64,000 nt of DNA from Collinsella sp. OM04-5 (GTDB lineage: Bacteria; Actinomycetota; Coriobacteriia; Coriobacteriales; Coriobacteriaceae): assembly GCF_003439125.1 (NCBI RefSeq), contig NZ_QSUU01000013.1, positions 1 through 64,000 of the forward strand. Direction: 5' to 3'. A program made the position numbers and the translations under genes. Positions 33,771 through 42,889 of this stretch are shown piece after piece (positions within the stretch are counted from its first letter, which is position 1; each line of letters opens with the position of its first letter). The notes under the pieces were generated by a model, which did not search any database, had not been told where the DNA came from, and saw only the letters and a program-made list of their open reading frames with translations.

Positions 33771-35330
33771 ATGGAAACGTTGATTCTCGCCCTGCTCGCG
33801 ACTCCTTTGGTGTTCTCGCTGGTCATGGCGTTTTTGCCCAAGAACACGTCCTATAACGTGTTTGCCGGTCTCAACCTGGTCTCCGTCGCAGCCGTCCTGG
33901 TGCTGTCGATTATGACGGCCGGTGACGTCCTTATGAGCGGCGACACCGCGAGCGCTCTTGGCCTGTGGTTTCACCTCGATTCGCTGGGCGCCATCTTTGT
34001 GCTGCTCATCGGCTTTATCGGTTTTCTTACGGGGCTGTTTTCGCTGCCCTATGTAAAGGCCGATATCGAGGAGGGCTCCATGCCCGCCGAGCGCGCCAAG
34101 CAGTATTTTGCGCTGTTTAGCCTGTTTGTGTTCACCATGCTGCTCGCGTGCCTGTCCAACAACATGATCCTCACGTGGGCCGCCGTGGAGGCAACCACGC
34201 TTTCCACCGTGTTCCTCGTGGGTATCTACAAGAACAAGACGGCCCTCGAGGCTTCTTGGAAGTATGCGATGGTCTGCACCGCCGGCGTGGCCTTTGGCCT
34301 GTTCGGTACGCTGCTGATCTACGCCAACGCCGCCGACGTGATTCCCAACGCCCACGAGGCCGCATTCCTGTCGTGCGTGCTGCCGTATGCCGACCAGTTC
34401 GACCCGACGCTCATGCGCCTCGCCTTTGCGTTTATCGTGATCGGCTTTGGCACCAAGGCCGGTCTGTTCCCCATGCACACTTGGCTGCCCGATGCCCACT
34501 CCCAGGCCCCGAGCCCTGTCTCGGCCCTGCTCTCGGGCGTGCTGCTTAAGTGCGCCATGCTTGTGATCATGCGCTTCTATGGCTTTACTATCCAGGCCGT
34601 GGGCGCAGAGTATCCGCAACTTTTGCTGCTGATCGTCGGCACGCTGTCCATTTTGGTGGCGGCGCTTTCGATGTTTCGCCAGGACGACCTCAAGCGCCGC
34701 TTTGCGTACTCGTCTGTGGAGAACGTGGGCGTTATCGCCTTGTGCCTGGGTATCGGTGGCCCGCTGGGTATCGCCGCGGCCCTGCTGCACTGCGTGTTCC
34801 ACGGCTTTACCAAGACGCTTGCCTTCTGCGTGTCCGGTAACATCCAGCACGCCTTTGGCACGCGTAGCCTGGCCAAGATCCAGGGTGTCGTCGAGGTTGC
34901 CCCCGCAACCGCCGCGCTCGCCATCCTGGCGCTGCTCGGTCTTGCCGCCTTCCCGCCCTTTGGCATGTTTATCTCCGAGTTCCTGACTTTTGTCGCCGGT
35001 GTTACCGCCGGTCCCATGTGGCTGGTCGTCGTGGTCGCCCTCGGTCTTACCGTGGCCATCTCCGCGCTCACCCGCATCGCACTCAAGTCGGTATTCGGCC
35101 ATGCGCCCCAGGGCATGGGCAAACATGAGGCCCCGGCGCTCATGCTTATCCCCGAAATCATCCTGGCTGTCATGATCTTGTGGTTTGGCATCGCCACCCC
35201 GCTGCTCCTCGTGCACGGTGTGGAGACCGCGACCGGCATCGTGCTCGAGCAGAGCACCGAGGAACTTCACGCGACGCCGATGTACCGCGCTGTGTTCGGT
35301 ACCGAGACCGCTCAGAGCGAGGTGGAGTAA
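33771..35330 (+). CDS. hyfF: Hydrogenase-4 membrane subunit F (proton-pump-like)
   Basis: This 519-residue protein is the third NuoL/M/N-type subunit. GTKAGLFPMHTWLPDAHSQA carries the conserved lysine/histidine segment, and RQDDLKRRFAYSSVEN the second one. With HyfB and HyfD it gives three putative ion-pumping modules, compared with one in FHL-1. The ATG follows hyfE by three bases and hyfG follows by three. Confidence 0.92.
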   Translation: METLILALLATPLVFSLVMAFLPKNTSYNVFAGLNLVSVAAVLVLSIMTAGDVLMSGDTASALGLWFHLDSLGAIFVLLIGFIGFLTGLFSLPYVKADIEEGSMPAERAKQYFALFSLFVFTMLLACLSNNMILTWAAVEATTLSTVFLVGIYKNKTALEASWKYAMVCTAGVAFGLFGTLLIYANAADVIPNAHEAAFLSCVLPYADQFDPTLMRLAFAFIVIGFGTKAGLFPMHTWLPDAHSQAPSPVSALLSGVLLKCAMLVIMRFYGFTIQAVGAEYPQLLLLIVGTLSILVAALSMFRQDDLKRRFAYSSVENVGVIALCLGIGGPLGIAAALLHCVFHGFTKTLAFCVSGNIQHAFGTRSLAKIQGVVEVAPATAALAILALLGLAAFPPFGMFISEFLTFVAGVTAGPMWLVVVVALGLTVAISALTRIALKSVFGHAPQGMGKHEAPALMLIPEIILAVMILWFGIATPLLLVHGVETATGIVLEQSTEELHATPMYRAVFGTETAQSEVE

Positions 35331-35333
35331 CGA

Positions 35334-37106
35334 ATGATTGAAACTGAGAACAAGGTGTATGCCCGCCGCTGCGAGAGCCATGTCGAGGCCCTGCGCCGCG
35401 CCGTTCCTGGCTGCATCGAGAAGGTCGAGTGGCAGTGCGAGGACCAGCTGACGATTACCGTCAAGCAGGACAAGCTGCCCGAGGCCGTCCACTACCTGTA
35501 CTACGAGCGCTACGGCTGGATTCCCGTGATCGTCGGAAACGACGAGCGCAGCCTGTGCGGCCGCTACGCCGTGTACTACGTCATCTCCATGGAGGGGGAG
35601 GACCCCGGCTGGGTGACCGTGCGCACCGAGGTCGATCCCGCCAAGATGACGTTCCCGTCCGTGACGCCGTTCGTCCCCGCCTGCGTGTGGGGCGAGCGCG
35701 AGCTGCGCGATATGTTCGGCCTGATCCCCGAGGGTCTGCCCGACCGTCGTCGCCTGGTGCTGCCCGATGACTGGCCCAACGGCCTGTTCCCGCTGCGCAA
35801 GGACTCCATGGACTACCGTTTCCGTCCCGCTCCCGCGAGCGACATGGAAAACTACGAGTTCTTGGCCGATACCAAGGGCAAGGAGACGACGCTTGTCCCC
35901 ATGGGCCCGTTGCACATTACCTCCGACGAGCCCGGCCACTTCCGCCTGTTCGTAGAGGGTGAGACGATCGTCGACGCCGACTACCGTCTGTTCTACGTAC
36001 ACCGCGGCATGGAGAAGGTCGCCGAGACGCGCCTGAACTATGACGCTGTGACGTTCCTCGCCGACCGTATCTGCGGCATCTGCGGCTGCGCCCACTCGGT
36101 GGCCTATGCCGAGGCCGTCGAGCGTGCCCAGGGCATTCATGTTCCGCCGCGCGCCCAGTACATCCGCGCCATCATGCTCGAGGTCGAGCGCCTGCACTCG
36201 CATCTGCTCAACATTGGCCTGGCGTCGCACTACACGGGCTTCGACTCCGGCTTCCAGCAGTTCTTCCGCGTCCGCGAGAAGTCCATGGACCTGGCCGAGA
36301 AGCTCTCCGGTCACCGCAAGACCTACGGTCTCAACGTGATCGGCGGCGTGCGTCGCGACATTTTGGCCGAGCAGAAGCTCTCCACGCTCACGACCATCCA
36401 CCAGCTGCGCTCCGAGGTTCAGGAGCTCGTTGACGTCTTGCTCTCCACGCCCAACTTTATTGAGCGTACGAGTGGTATCGGCATCTTGGACCGCAAGATC
36501 GCACGCGACTTCTCGCCGGTCGGCCCGCTCATGCGTGGCTCGGGCTATGCCCGCGACGTGCGCTTTGACCATCCCTTCGACGGCTACGCCGATCCGGACG
36601 TCCAAAAGATGCACGCCGCCACGGCCGACACCTGCGATGCCTTCGGCCGTACCGCCGTTCGCATCCAGGAGGTCTACGATTCGATCGACATGATCGAGAC
36701 CATGCTCGAGAACTGCCCGTCGGGCCCCATCCTCACTACGGATTGGGAGTACACCCCGCACAAGTACGCCATCGGCGCCACCGAGGCGCCGCGCGGTGAG
36801 GACGTGCACTGGGCCATGCTCGGCAACAACCAGAAGTGCTACCGCTGGCGCGCCAAGGCCGCCACGTACAGCAACTGGCCGGTCCTGCGCTACATGTTCC
36901 GCGGCAACACCGTGGGCGATGCGGCGCTGATCGTCGGCTCGCTCGATCCGTGCTACTCCTGCACCGACCGCGTGACGGTGACCGATGTCGCCGCCAAGCG
37001 CGACCACGTGCTCGACAAGGAGCAGTTCGAGAACGTCTGGCGCGACAAGTCGCCGCTTGCGGGCGAGGGCACCATGGCCGCTCCGCTCGATGAGGAGGCG
37101 CTCTAA
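35334..37106 (+). CDS. hyfG: [NiFe]-hydrogenase large subunit HyfG (fused NuoC/NuoD)
   Basis: This 590-residue protein has a NuoC-like N-terminal domain (about 1-175) and a NuoD/[NiFe] catalytic domain. The NiFe ligands are complete: RICGICGCAHS at about residue 243-253 and DPCYSCTDR near the C-terminus, both CxxC pairs being Cys and not Sec. A tail of about 45 residues follows the second motif. It produces H2 from protons in a group 4 hydrogenase. E. coli HycE and HyfG are similar in length. Confidence 0.95.
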   Translation: MIETENKVYARRCESHVEALRRAVPGCIEKVEWQCEDQLTITVKQDKLPEAVHYLYYERYGWIPVIVGNDERSLCGRYAVYYVISMEGEDPGWVTVRTEVDPAKMTFPSVTPFVPACVWGERELRDMFGLIPEGLPDRRRLVLPDDWPNGLFPLRKDSMDYRFRPAPASDMENYEFLADTKGKETTLVPMGPLHITSDEPGHFRLFVEGETIVDADYRLFYVHRGMEKVAETRLNYDAVTFLADRICGICGCAHSVAYAEAVERAQGIHVPPRAQYIRAIMLEVERLHSHLLNIGLASHYTGFDSGFQQFFRVREKSMDLAEKLSGHRKTYGLNVIGGVRRDILAEQKLSTLTTIHQLRSEVQELVDVLLSTPNFIERTSGIGILDRKIARDFSPVGPLMRGSGYARDVRFDHPFDGYADPDVQKMHAATADTCDAFGRTAVRIQEVYDSIDMIETMLENCPSGPILTTDWEYTPHKYAIGATEAPRGEDVHWAMLGNNQKCYRWRAKAATYSNWPVLRYMFRGNTVGDAALIVGSLDPCYSCTDRVTVTDVAAKRDHVLDKEQFENVWRDKSPLAGEGTMAAPLDEEAL

Positions 37107-37107
37107 T

Positions 37108-37824
37108 ATGCTGAAGCTTTGGAAGGTTAACGCCAAGGCCGGCGACGCGACGGTCAAGTACCCGTTTGCGCCGTTTCCCACCAACAAGGACATGCGCGGC
37201 AAGCCCGAGCACGACGCGGAGCTCTGCATCGCCTGCGGTGCCTGCGGCGTGGCGTGCCCGGCCGATGCCATTCGCATGGACACCGACCTTGCCTCCGATA
37301 CCATCACCTGGTCGATCGACTACGGTCGCTGCATCTTTTGCGGTCGCTGCGAGGAGGCCTGCCCCATGGAGGCCATCAAGCTCACCGAGGAGTTTGAGCT
37401 GGCCGTCATGAGCAAGGACGACCTCACCAGCAAGAGCGTCTATACGCTCGAGCACTGCTCGCGTTGCGGCAAGCCGTTTGCCCCGCACAAAGAGATCGAC
37501 TACGCCAAGCGCCTGCTGCAAAAGGCCGGCGGCATGGAGGCCGAGCAGGCCGCCCGTACTGTTGGTATGTGCCAGGAGTGCAAGCGTGAGCTCGACGCCC
37601 TGCGCGCCGCCTCGGCCGTAAAGACCGGCAACGCTGCCGGCATGGCTGCCAACGAGACGCTTGCGTCCGGTGAGCCCCAGGGCCCTGGCATGGAGTATCT
37701 GGGCGGCCACGGCGTGAACCCGGAGTATATCGACCGCGAGCTCAACCCCGATGCGCCCGAGATTCCCGCCGGTCCGGCGCCGGTCGAGGGCATCATCATG
37801 GATTTTGATACGAAGGAGGAGTAA
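37108..37824 (+). CDS. hyfH: Hydrogenase-4 ferredoxin subunit HyfH (NuoI-like)
   Basis: This 238-residue protein has two classical 4Fe-4S motifs, CIACGACGVACPADAI and CIFCGRCEEACPMEAI. It also has a cysteine-rich segment CSRCGKPFAPH and a later CQECK, which may bind a further metal. The C-terminal 80 residues are unstructured-looking. It is the NuoI/HycF-type subunit of the complex. The ATG at 37108 starts one base after the hyfG stop. Confidence 0.9.
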   Translation: MLKLWKVNAKAGDATVKYPFAPFPTNKDMRGKPEHDAELCIACGACGVACPADAIRMDTDLASDTITWSIDYGRCIFCGRCEEACPMEAIKLTEEFELAVMSKDDLTSKSVYTLEHCSRCGKPFAPHKEIDYAKRLLQKAGGMEAEQAARTVGMCQECKRELDALRAASAVKTGNAAGMAANETLASGEPQGPGMEYLGGHGVNPEYIDRELNPDAPEIPAGPAPVEGIIMDFDTKEE

Positions 37825-37826
37825 CC

Positions 37827-38609
37827 ATGGCCGAACCCACGCTTTTGCCCGAGCGGCTTCAGTACCGCCCGACCAAGATCGAGCTCGACGAGAGCATCGA
37901 GAAGGCCAAGGCGACCCTTCTTAAGAAGATCAAGCGCTCGGTGTACGTCTACCGCGTTGACTGCGGCGGCTGCAACGGCTGCGAGATCGAGATCTTCGGT
38001 TCCATCACGCCCGTCTTCGACGTCGAGCGCTTTGGCATCAAGGTCGTGCCCTCGCCCCGTCACGCCGATGTGCTGCTGTACACCGGCGCCGTGACGCGTG
38101 CCATGCGCATGCCGGCGCTGCGCGCCTTTGAGGCCGCACCCGATCCCAAGATCGTAGTGTCCTATGGCGCGTGCGGCTGCACCGGCGGCATCTTCTACGA
38201 CAACTACTGCGTCTGGGGCGGCACGGACAAGATCCTGCCGGTCGATGTCTACATCCCCGGCTGCCCGCCCAGCCCCGCGCAGACCATCTACGGCTTTGCC
38301 ATGGCGCTCGGTCTGCTGGACCAAAAGCTCCATGCCGAGACCACGGTGGAGGCCGCCGGCGAGCAGGCCGATATCCTGCACCCCGGCGTTCCGTACAAGT
38401 TGCGTGTTGCCATCGAGCGCGAGGCTCGCGCCATGAGCGGCTACCGTTACGGCCGCGACCTGGCCAATGAGTTTATGGATACGCTCGAGGGTGCACCCAA
38501 GGGCGATATCCGCGGTGCCATGGCGCTGCTTATCGACAAGCAGGACGATCCTCGCCGCGTCGAGGTGTACTCGGCGCTGCAGGATCTGGTGCTGGCCGGA
38601 GGTCGCTAG
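37827..38609 (+). CDS. hyfI: Hydrogenase-4 small subunit HyfI (NuoB-like)
   Basis: This 260-residue protein is the NuoB/HycG homologue. Its proximal [4Fe-4S] ligands are in VDCGGCNGCEIEIF and SYGACGCTGG, with VYIPGCPPSPAQTIYG as the last. It pairs with HyfG and relays electrons to the NiFe centre. The ATG sits two bases after the hyfH stop, and hycH begins directly at its stop. Confidence 0.93.
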   Translation: MAEPTLLPERLQYRPTKIELDESIEKAKATLLKKIKRSVYVYRVDCGGCNGCEIEIFGSITPVFDVERFGIKVVPSPRHADVLLYTGAVTRAMRMPALRAFEAAPDPKIVVSYGACGCTGGIFYDNYCVWGGTDKILPVDVYIPGCPPSPAQTIYGFAMALGLLDQKLHAETTVEAAGEQADILHPGVPYKLRVAIEREARAMSGYRYGRDLANEFMDTLEGAPKGDIRGAMALLIDKQDDPRRVEVYSALQDLVLAGGR

Positions 38610-39191
38610 ATGGAGCTTACGGACCGCTCTGGTTACTTTGCGGGCCCCGGTATGCTTGGCGGCTCCTTTGGCGATGCCTCGCGCGCAAGCGACGAGGCTG
38701 CCGAGGGCGTCGCCGACCCCTGCCTGGACCATGCGCCCGACCAAGTGGTCTTTTATGAGCTCACGCGTAAGTTTGTGGAGACCGAGGAAGACGTTCCCCA
38801 GGAGGCCTGCGACGTGCTGTACTACACGCTCGCCGTGGGCCACCACACCGGCGTGCTCGACTGCTTTGAGCCGCGCCTGTCGGTGCCGGTGGATGTGTTC
38901 TATACGCTTATCGACGCGCTGCCGGAGGGAGAGGCCCGGACTAAGTTCGAGGCCATCCGTTCCTTTGGCGAGTGCCAGCTCGACAAGACGGCCGTGCCGT
39001 CGCTGCTCGAGGCCTGCGATGCGCTGCTCGACGAGCGCGGTTTTCGCGGTTCTGCTAAGGCCGGCATCTCGGTGTTCGATGACGACTTTGGCCTGCATGC
39101 CCAGCAGGTCGCTTTCTTAATGAAGTTTCGCGATCTGGTTGAGCGCGTGCGCGATGTGTCGGGCGTGTATCTGACGGGAAGGTTGCAGTAA
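38610..39191 (+). CDS. hycH: Formate hydrogenlyase maturation protein HycH/HyfJ-like
   Basis: This 193-residue protein occupies the HycH/HyfJ position and has family-like stretches such as VVFYELTRKFVET and YTLAVGHHTGVLDCFEP. It is needed for maturation of the hydrogenase large subunit in E. coli and is not part of the final complex. The identification rests partly on position. Its last base is shared with the next start. Confidence 0.78.
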   Translation: MELTDRSGYFAGPGMLGGSFGDASRASDEAAEGVADPCLDHAPDQVVFYELTRKFVETEEDVPQEACDVLYYTLAVGHHTGVLDCFEPRLSVPVDVFYTLIDALPEGEARTKFEAIRSFGECQLDKTAVPSLLEACDALLDERGFRGSAKAGISVFDDDFGLHAQQVAFLMKFRDLVERVRDVSGVYLTGRLQ

Positions 39192-39694
39192 TGGGTCGCG
39201 TTGTAGATGGTCGTGTGAACGGCGCCCCGTTTGCGGGTATCGTGCTCACGGCGGGAAGCGTGCTGCGCGCCGACGATGCCGCCGGCCCTGTGCTCTCCAA
39301 AAAGATGGAGGACGCACCCATCGCCGGTTGGTACACCATTGACGGTGGCCAAACGCCCGAGGACGACATCATCGAGGTCAAGCGCGAGCGTCCGCCGCGT
39401 CTGGTCTTGGTCGATGCTGCCGACATGGCGCTGCCCGTCGGCGCCATCCGCTTGCTCGACAAACGTGATGTGGCCCGCAAGTCGATGTTCACCACGCATT
39501 CGCTTCCCTTGTCGATTCTGATCGAAGAGATTGAGCAATCGTGCGATGATATCGTTTTTGTCGGAATTCAGCCGGGCGACACGGAGTTCTACAACCCCAT
39601 GTCCCCGGAAGTCTTTGACGCCGTCGACGCCGTGTATGACGCCGTGGCCGCCAACGACTTTTCCCACTTTGTCCGCTTGGGGCAGGAGCTATAG
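39191..39694 (+). CDS. hycI: Hydrogenase maturation endopeptidase HycI-like
   Basis: This 167-residue protein resembles the HycI protease that trims the large subunit after nickel insertion. The aspartates of LRADDAAGPVL and VDAADMALPVG match the nickel-binding positions, and TTHSLPLSILI and VGIQPGDTEFYNPMS match E. coli HycI blocks. The usual GN before the first motif is GS here. Its substrate is presumably HyfG. Confidence 0.85.
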   Translation: MGRVVDGRVNGAPFAGIVLTAGSVLRADDAAGPVLSKKMEDAPIAGWYTIDGGQTPEDDIIEVKRERPPRLVLVDAADMALPVGAIRLLDKRDVARKSMFTTHSLPLSILIEEIEQSCDDIVFVGIQPGDTEFYNPMSPEVFDAVDAVYDAVAANDFSHFVRLGQEL

Positions 39695-39733
39695 GAGCGC
39701 TTGTCCCTGCTGATTAGGAAAGAAGTGATTGAC

Positions 39734-40573
39734 ATGGCAGATTCCAAGGCAGAATATCCCGCTCCCGATTGCCTGGCACCCGCCGCGATCGAGGCCAAGA
39801 CCGAGGCCGCCGGCGTGACCAAGGCCAACCTGCCGGTCGCAAAGGCCTTTCTGTTGGCAATGTTCGCCGGTGCGTTCATCGCCTTCGGCGGCCTGTTCTT
39901 TACCGTGTTCTTGAGCGATAGCACGCTGGGCTGGGGCGCCCAGCGCGTCGTGGGCGGCCTGTGCTTTTGCCTGGGCCTGGTGCTCGTGCTGGTGTGCGGC
40001 GCCGAGCTGTTCACCGGTAATTCGCTTATGGTCTGCGCGCTCAAGAGCAAAAAGATCACCCTGGTCCAGATGCTCAAGGCTTGGGTCGTCGTGTGGCTTG
40101 GTAACTTTGCTGGTGCCCTGTTCATCGTCTTTTTGGTGTACATGGCCGGCATTTACAAGCTCAACGGCGAGGCGGTCGCCAATTCCATGGTGAGCGTCGC
40201 CGCCGGCAAGGTGACGGTCGACTGGGTGACGATCTTCTTCCGCGGCATCCTGTGCAACATCTTTGTGTGTCTGGCCGTATGGATCGGTACCGCCGGTAAG
40301 ACCGTGGTCGATAAGGTCGTGGGCATTTTGCTGCCCATCGCCGCCTTTGTGGCCTGCGGTTTTGAGCACTGCGTCGCCAACATGTACTTTTTGCCCATGG
40401 GTGCCGTGATGCACGCGTGCGGCTATGGTGCCGACGTCGCCGGTGCCGATGCGCTCAACGCCGCGGGCATTGCGTTTAACCTGTCCGCCGCCACGCTGGG
40501 CAACATCGTGGGCGGCGCGGTTCTGGTCGCGCTCGGCTACTGGTTTATCTACGCCAAGAAGTCCGAGGCGTAA
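39734..40573 (+). CDS. focA: Formate/nitrite transporter family channel (FocA/FocB-like)
   Basis: This 279-residue membrane protein is a FocA-type pentameric channel that moves formate, here feeding FdhF. AELFTGNSLM near residue 100 and GFEHCVANMYFLPMG near 215 are the two signature regions, the latter with the central histidine. Six membrane segments are visible. AAAGAAGTG precedes the ATG at 39734. It is the last gene of the FHL operon and is followed by a terminator. Confidence 0.92.
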   Translation: MADSKAEYPAPDCLAPAAIEAKTEAAGVTKANLPVAKAFLLAMFAGAFIAFGGLFFTVFLSDSTLGWGAQRVVGGLCFCLGLVLVLVCGAELFTGNSLMVCALKSKKITLVQMLKAWVVVWLGNFAGALFIVFLVYMAGIYKLNGEAVANSMVSVAAGKVTVDWVTIFFRGILCNIFVCLAVWIGTAGKTVVDKVVGILLPIAAFVACGFEHCVANMYFLPMGAVMHACGYGADVAGADALNAAGIAFNLSAATLGNIVGGAVLVALGYWFIYAKKSEA

Positions 40574-40594
40574 GGTATCGTCTGTTTGACGTTG

Positions 40595-40633
40595 GGCCTC
40601 CCGCGGGGCGTTGCCGTGCGGGAGGCTTTTTGG
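40595..40633 (+). terminator. Terminator of the formate hydrogenlyase operon
   Basis: GCCTCCCGC pairs with GCGGGAGGC, followed by TTTTTGG. Confidence 0.88.
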
Positions 40634-40695
40634 GTCCGGGGCTCGTTGCCGGGCATTTGGCCTGTTGTGTTTGGCTGATGAAAGGGGTAATCGAG

Positions 40696-42813
40696 ATGGC
40701 ATCTGCTGTGAAGTGTGACGGTCGCGCCGTGGTGACCACATGCGGGGGATGCTATGCCGATTGCGCCTTTGCGGCACGCGCTGAGGACTGTCGCGTGGTG
40801 GCCGAGTTGCCGGTGTCGGGGCATCCGTGCGCGGCGCGAGCCCTGTGTGCCCGCGGGCGGCATCGCCTGGACATGCCGTTTGACGAGCACGACCGGATTT
40901 TGCATCCCATGCGACGCCGCCAGGATGGCTCGGGGTTCGATGTGATTTCGTGGGATGAGGCGTTCGCGCAGATCGCAGCGCGCCTTGGGGAGATTGTTGA
41001 CGGGCATGGTCCCCGTGCGCTGGGCATGACGCTCGGCGTGCCCTCGTTCGACCGGTACTGGGCGTATCGCTTTATGCATGCGCTGGGCTCGCCCAACGTA
41101 TACGGTGCCGACGGTGCCTGCGAGGTAAGCCGACTTACCGGCTGGGAGCACAGCTTGGGCTATAGTCCCGCCTCCGACCTGGCGCATACCGATTGCATCA
41201 TGTATCTGGGGCGCTCCATTGTCGATTCGTCGACGATGGGGGCCGTTGATGCGCTCAACGATGCCCGTCGCCGTGGGGCGAAGATTATCGTGGTCGACCC
41301 CCGGCGCAGTGGCTCGGCTGCGCTTGCCGACCGCTGGCTGCGCGTGCGCCCGGGCTGTGACCTGGCTTTGCTGCTAGGCATCGCGCATGTGCTGATTGCC
41401 GAGGACCTGTATGACCACGAGTTCGTGACCCGCTATACCACGGGTTTTGATGAGCTGGCGCAGGCGGCCGCTGTTTGGACGCCCGAGTGGGCTGAGTCGA
41501 TGTGCGATGTGCCGGCGGACGATATCCGAGCGACTGCGCGTGATTTGGCTGCCGCGGCGCCTGCTGCGGTGGTGGACGCGGGCTTTCATGGCGGCATCGG
41601 TATCGCGTATGCCAATAGCACCCAGACCGCGCGCGCTATTTGCTTGGTCGATGTGCTGCTGGGCTGCATCGGACACGCGGGCGGCGCGCTCAATCCACCC
41701 ACACCGCTTGCGCTGGGCGACTTGGACCCTGTGCGTTTCGCGACGCCGCCGGTGCCGCGTGAGCCTAAGTTGGGGTCCGAACGCTATCCACTGGTCGATC
41801 CGGTGCGCGGCCTGTGTACGACCATCGGTCAGTCGATTCTTGCCGGGGATTTGCGTGGGCTCATCGTCTATGCCAGTAACCCCGGTGCGGGCTATGGCAA
41901 TGCGCAGGCTTGGTTGGGCATCTTGCAGCAGCTCGACTTGCTCGTGACGATTGATATTCGCTGGTCCGAGACAGTGCACGCTTCCGACTTCGTGCTGCCC
42001 GATGTGACGTATCTGGAGGCCGACCGCGGCGTGGGCACGGTCGTGGGTCGCAACGACGCTCGCGTGTTCTACCGTAATGCCGTGCTGCCCGTGCAGCATG
42101 ACGACACGCGTCCCGGTCGGGAGATCTTTGCCGGTTTGGCTGCGGCCTGCAGCGTTGGTGAGTGCTTCGACTTTACGTCTGACGATCTGGCGGCTGCCCA
42201 GGTGGCGCCTTTTGGGATCAATCTGGACGAGCTCAAGGAGCGCGGCTGGGCCGACACGGGTGTTGCGTTGCCGTCGCGTACGGGCGAGCCGGCGATTCCC
42301 TTGGATGGCGGCAAAATTGCGCTGGCAAGCGACGTATGGGAACGAGCCGGTCTGGGCCGCGTTCCCGGTTGGATCGCGCCCATGGTGGAGCCCGGTCCGG
42401 GGATGTTTCGCCTCATTAGCGGCAACCGTCCCTTTGAGTCGCACACCTCGCGAAGGCTTGCGGCCCAAGGTGCCGCCGAGGCTGGATCGGACCTGGATGC
42501 CGTGCAGATGAATGCCGATGCCGCTGCTCGCATGGGTATTGCCGACGGCGAGATCGTCGAACTCGTGAGCGATATGGGCCGCGACCGCGTGCGCGTGGAG
42601 ACGACGCCGTATCTGCATCCGGCGTGCATCTTTACGTCGGCCGCCCCCGGCGGACGTTCGTTTAGCGCCGATGCCGGCGGTGCTCAAGCCTTGGGCGTCG
42701 GTCCACTCGACCATACACCGTTGCGTTGGGACCCGTTGACGGGCGCCGCGCTCACCCAGGAAAACGCCGTTTGCGTGGAAAAGATCGCGGCGCGCGAGGA
42801 TAATAGCGATTGA
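40696..42813 (+). CDS. Stand-alone molybdopterin oxidoreductase (Mo/W-bisMGD family)
   Basis: This 705-residue protein is of the DMSO-reductase/formate-dehydrogenase superfamily. A [4Fe-4S] motif is seen as CGGCYADC with a later SGHPC, and a conserved core follows (VVDPRRSGSAALAD, GCIGHAGGALNPP, SNPGAGYGNAQ). A likely Mo-ligand segment is GADGACEVSRL around residue 140, where the cysteine may bind Mo. No ferredoxin or membrane partner is adjacent, so the substrate and electron acceptor are unknown. It could be a soluble formate dehydrogenase-like or polysulfide-type enzyme. AAAGGGG precedes the ATG at 40696. Confidence 0.8.
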   Translation: MASAVKCDGRAVVTTCGGCYADCAFAARAEDCRVVAELPVSGHPCAARALCARGRHRLDMPFDEHDRILHPMRRRQDGSGFDVISWDEAFAQIAARLGEIVDGHGPRALGMTLGVPSFDRYWAYRFMHALGSPNVYGADGACEVSRLTGWEHSLGYSPASDLAHTDCIMYLGRSIVDSSTMGAVDALNDARRRGAKIIVVDPRRSGSAALADRWLRVRPGCDLALLLGIAHVLIAEDLYDHEFVTRYTTGFDELAQAAAVWTPEWAESMCDVPADDIRATARDLAAAAPAAVVDAGFHGGIGIAYANSTQTARAICLVDVLLGCIGHAGGALNPPTPLALGDLDPVRFATPPVPREPKLGSERYPLVDPVRGLCTTIGQSILAGDLRGLIVYASNPGAGYGNAQAWLGILQQLDLLVTIDIRWSETVHASDFVLPDVTYLEADRGVGTVVGRNDARVFYRNAVLPVQHDDTRPGREIFAGLAAACSVGECFDFTSDDLAAAQVAPFGINLDELKERGWADTGVALPSRTGEPAIPLDGGKIALASDVWERAGLGRVPGWIAPMVEPGPGMFRLISGNRPFESHTSRRLAAQGAAEAGSDLDAVQMNADAAARMGIADGEIVELVSDMGRDRVRVETTPYLHPACIFTSAAPGGRSFSADAGGAQALGVGPLDHTPLRWDPLTGAALTQENAVCVEKIAAREDNSD

Positions 42814-42889
42814 TTGACTCAGCCGATCGAATTGGCTGATTGTTTGACGTTCGAACGATTGATTCACCTTTGGTTTTGAAAGGCCGCAC

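Noticed and set aside
33180..37307. A 1375-codon open frame on the minus strand, and similar long antisense frames over other high-GC genes (for example 28697-31309)
   Set aside because: They mirror the hyf genes, contain no domain motifs and have low-complexity His/Gly/Arg-rich composition, as expected opposite high-GC coding sequence.
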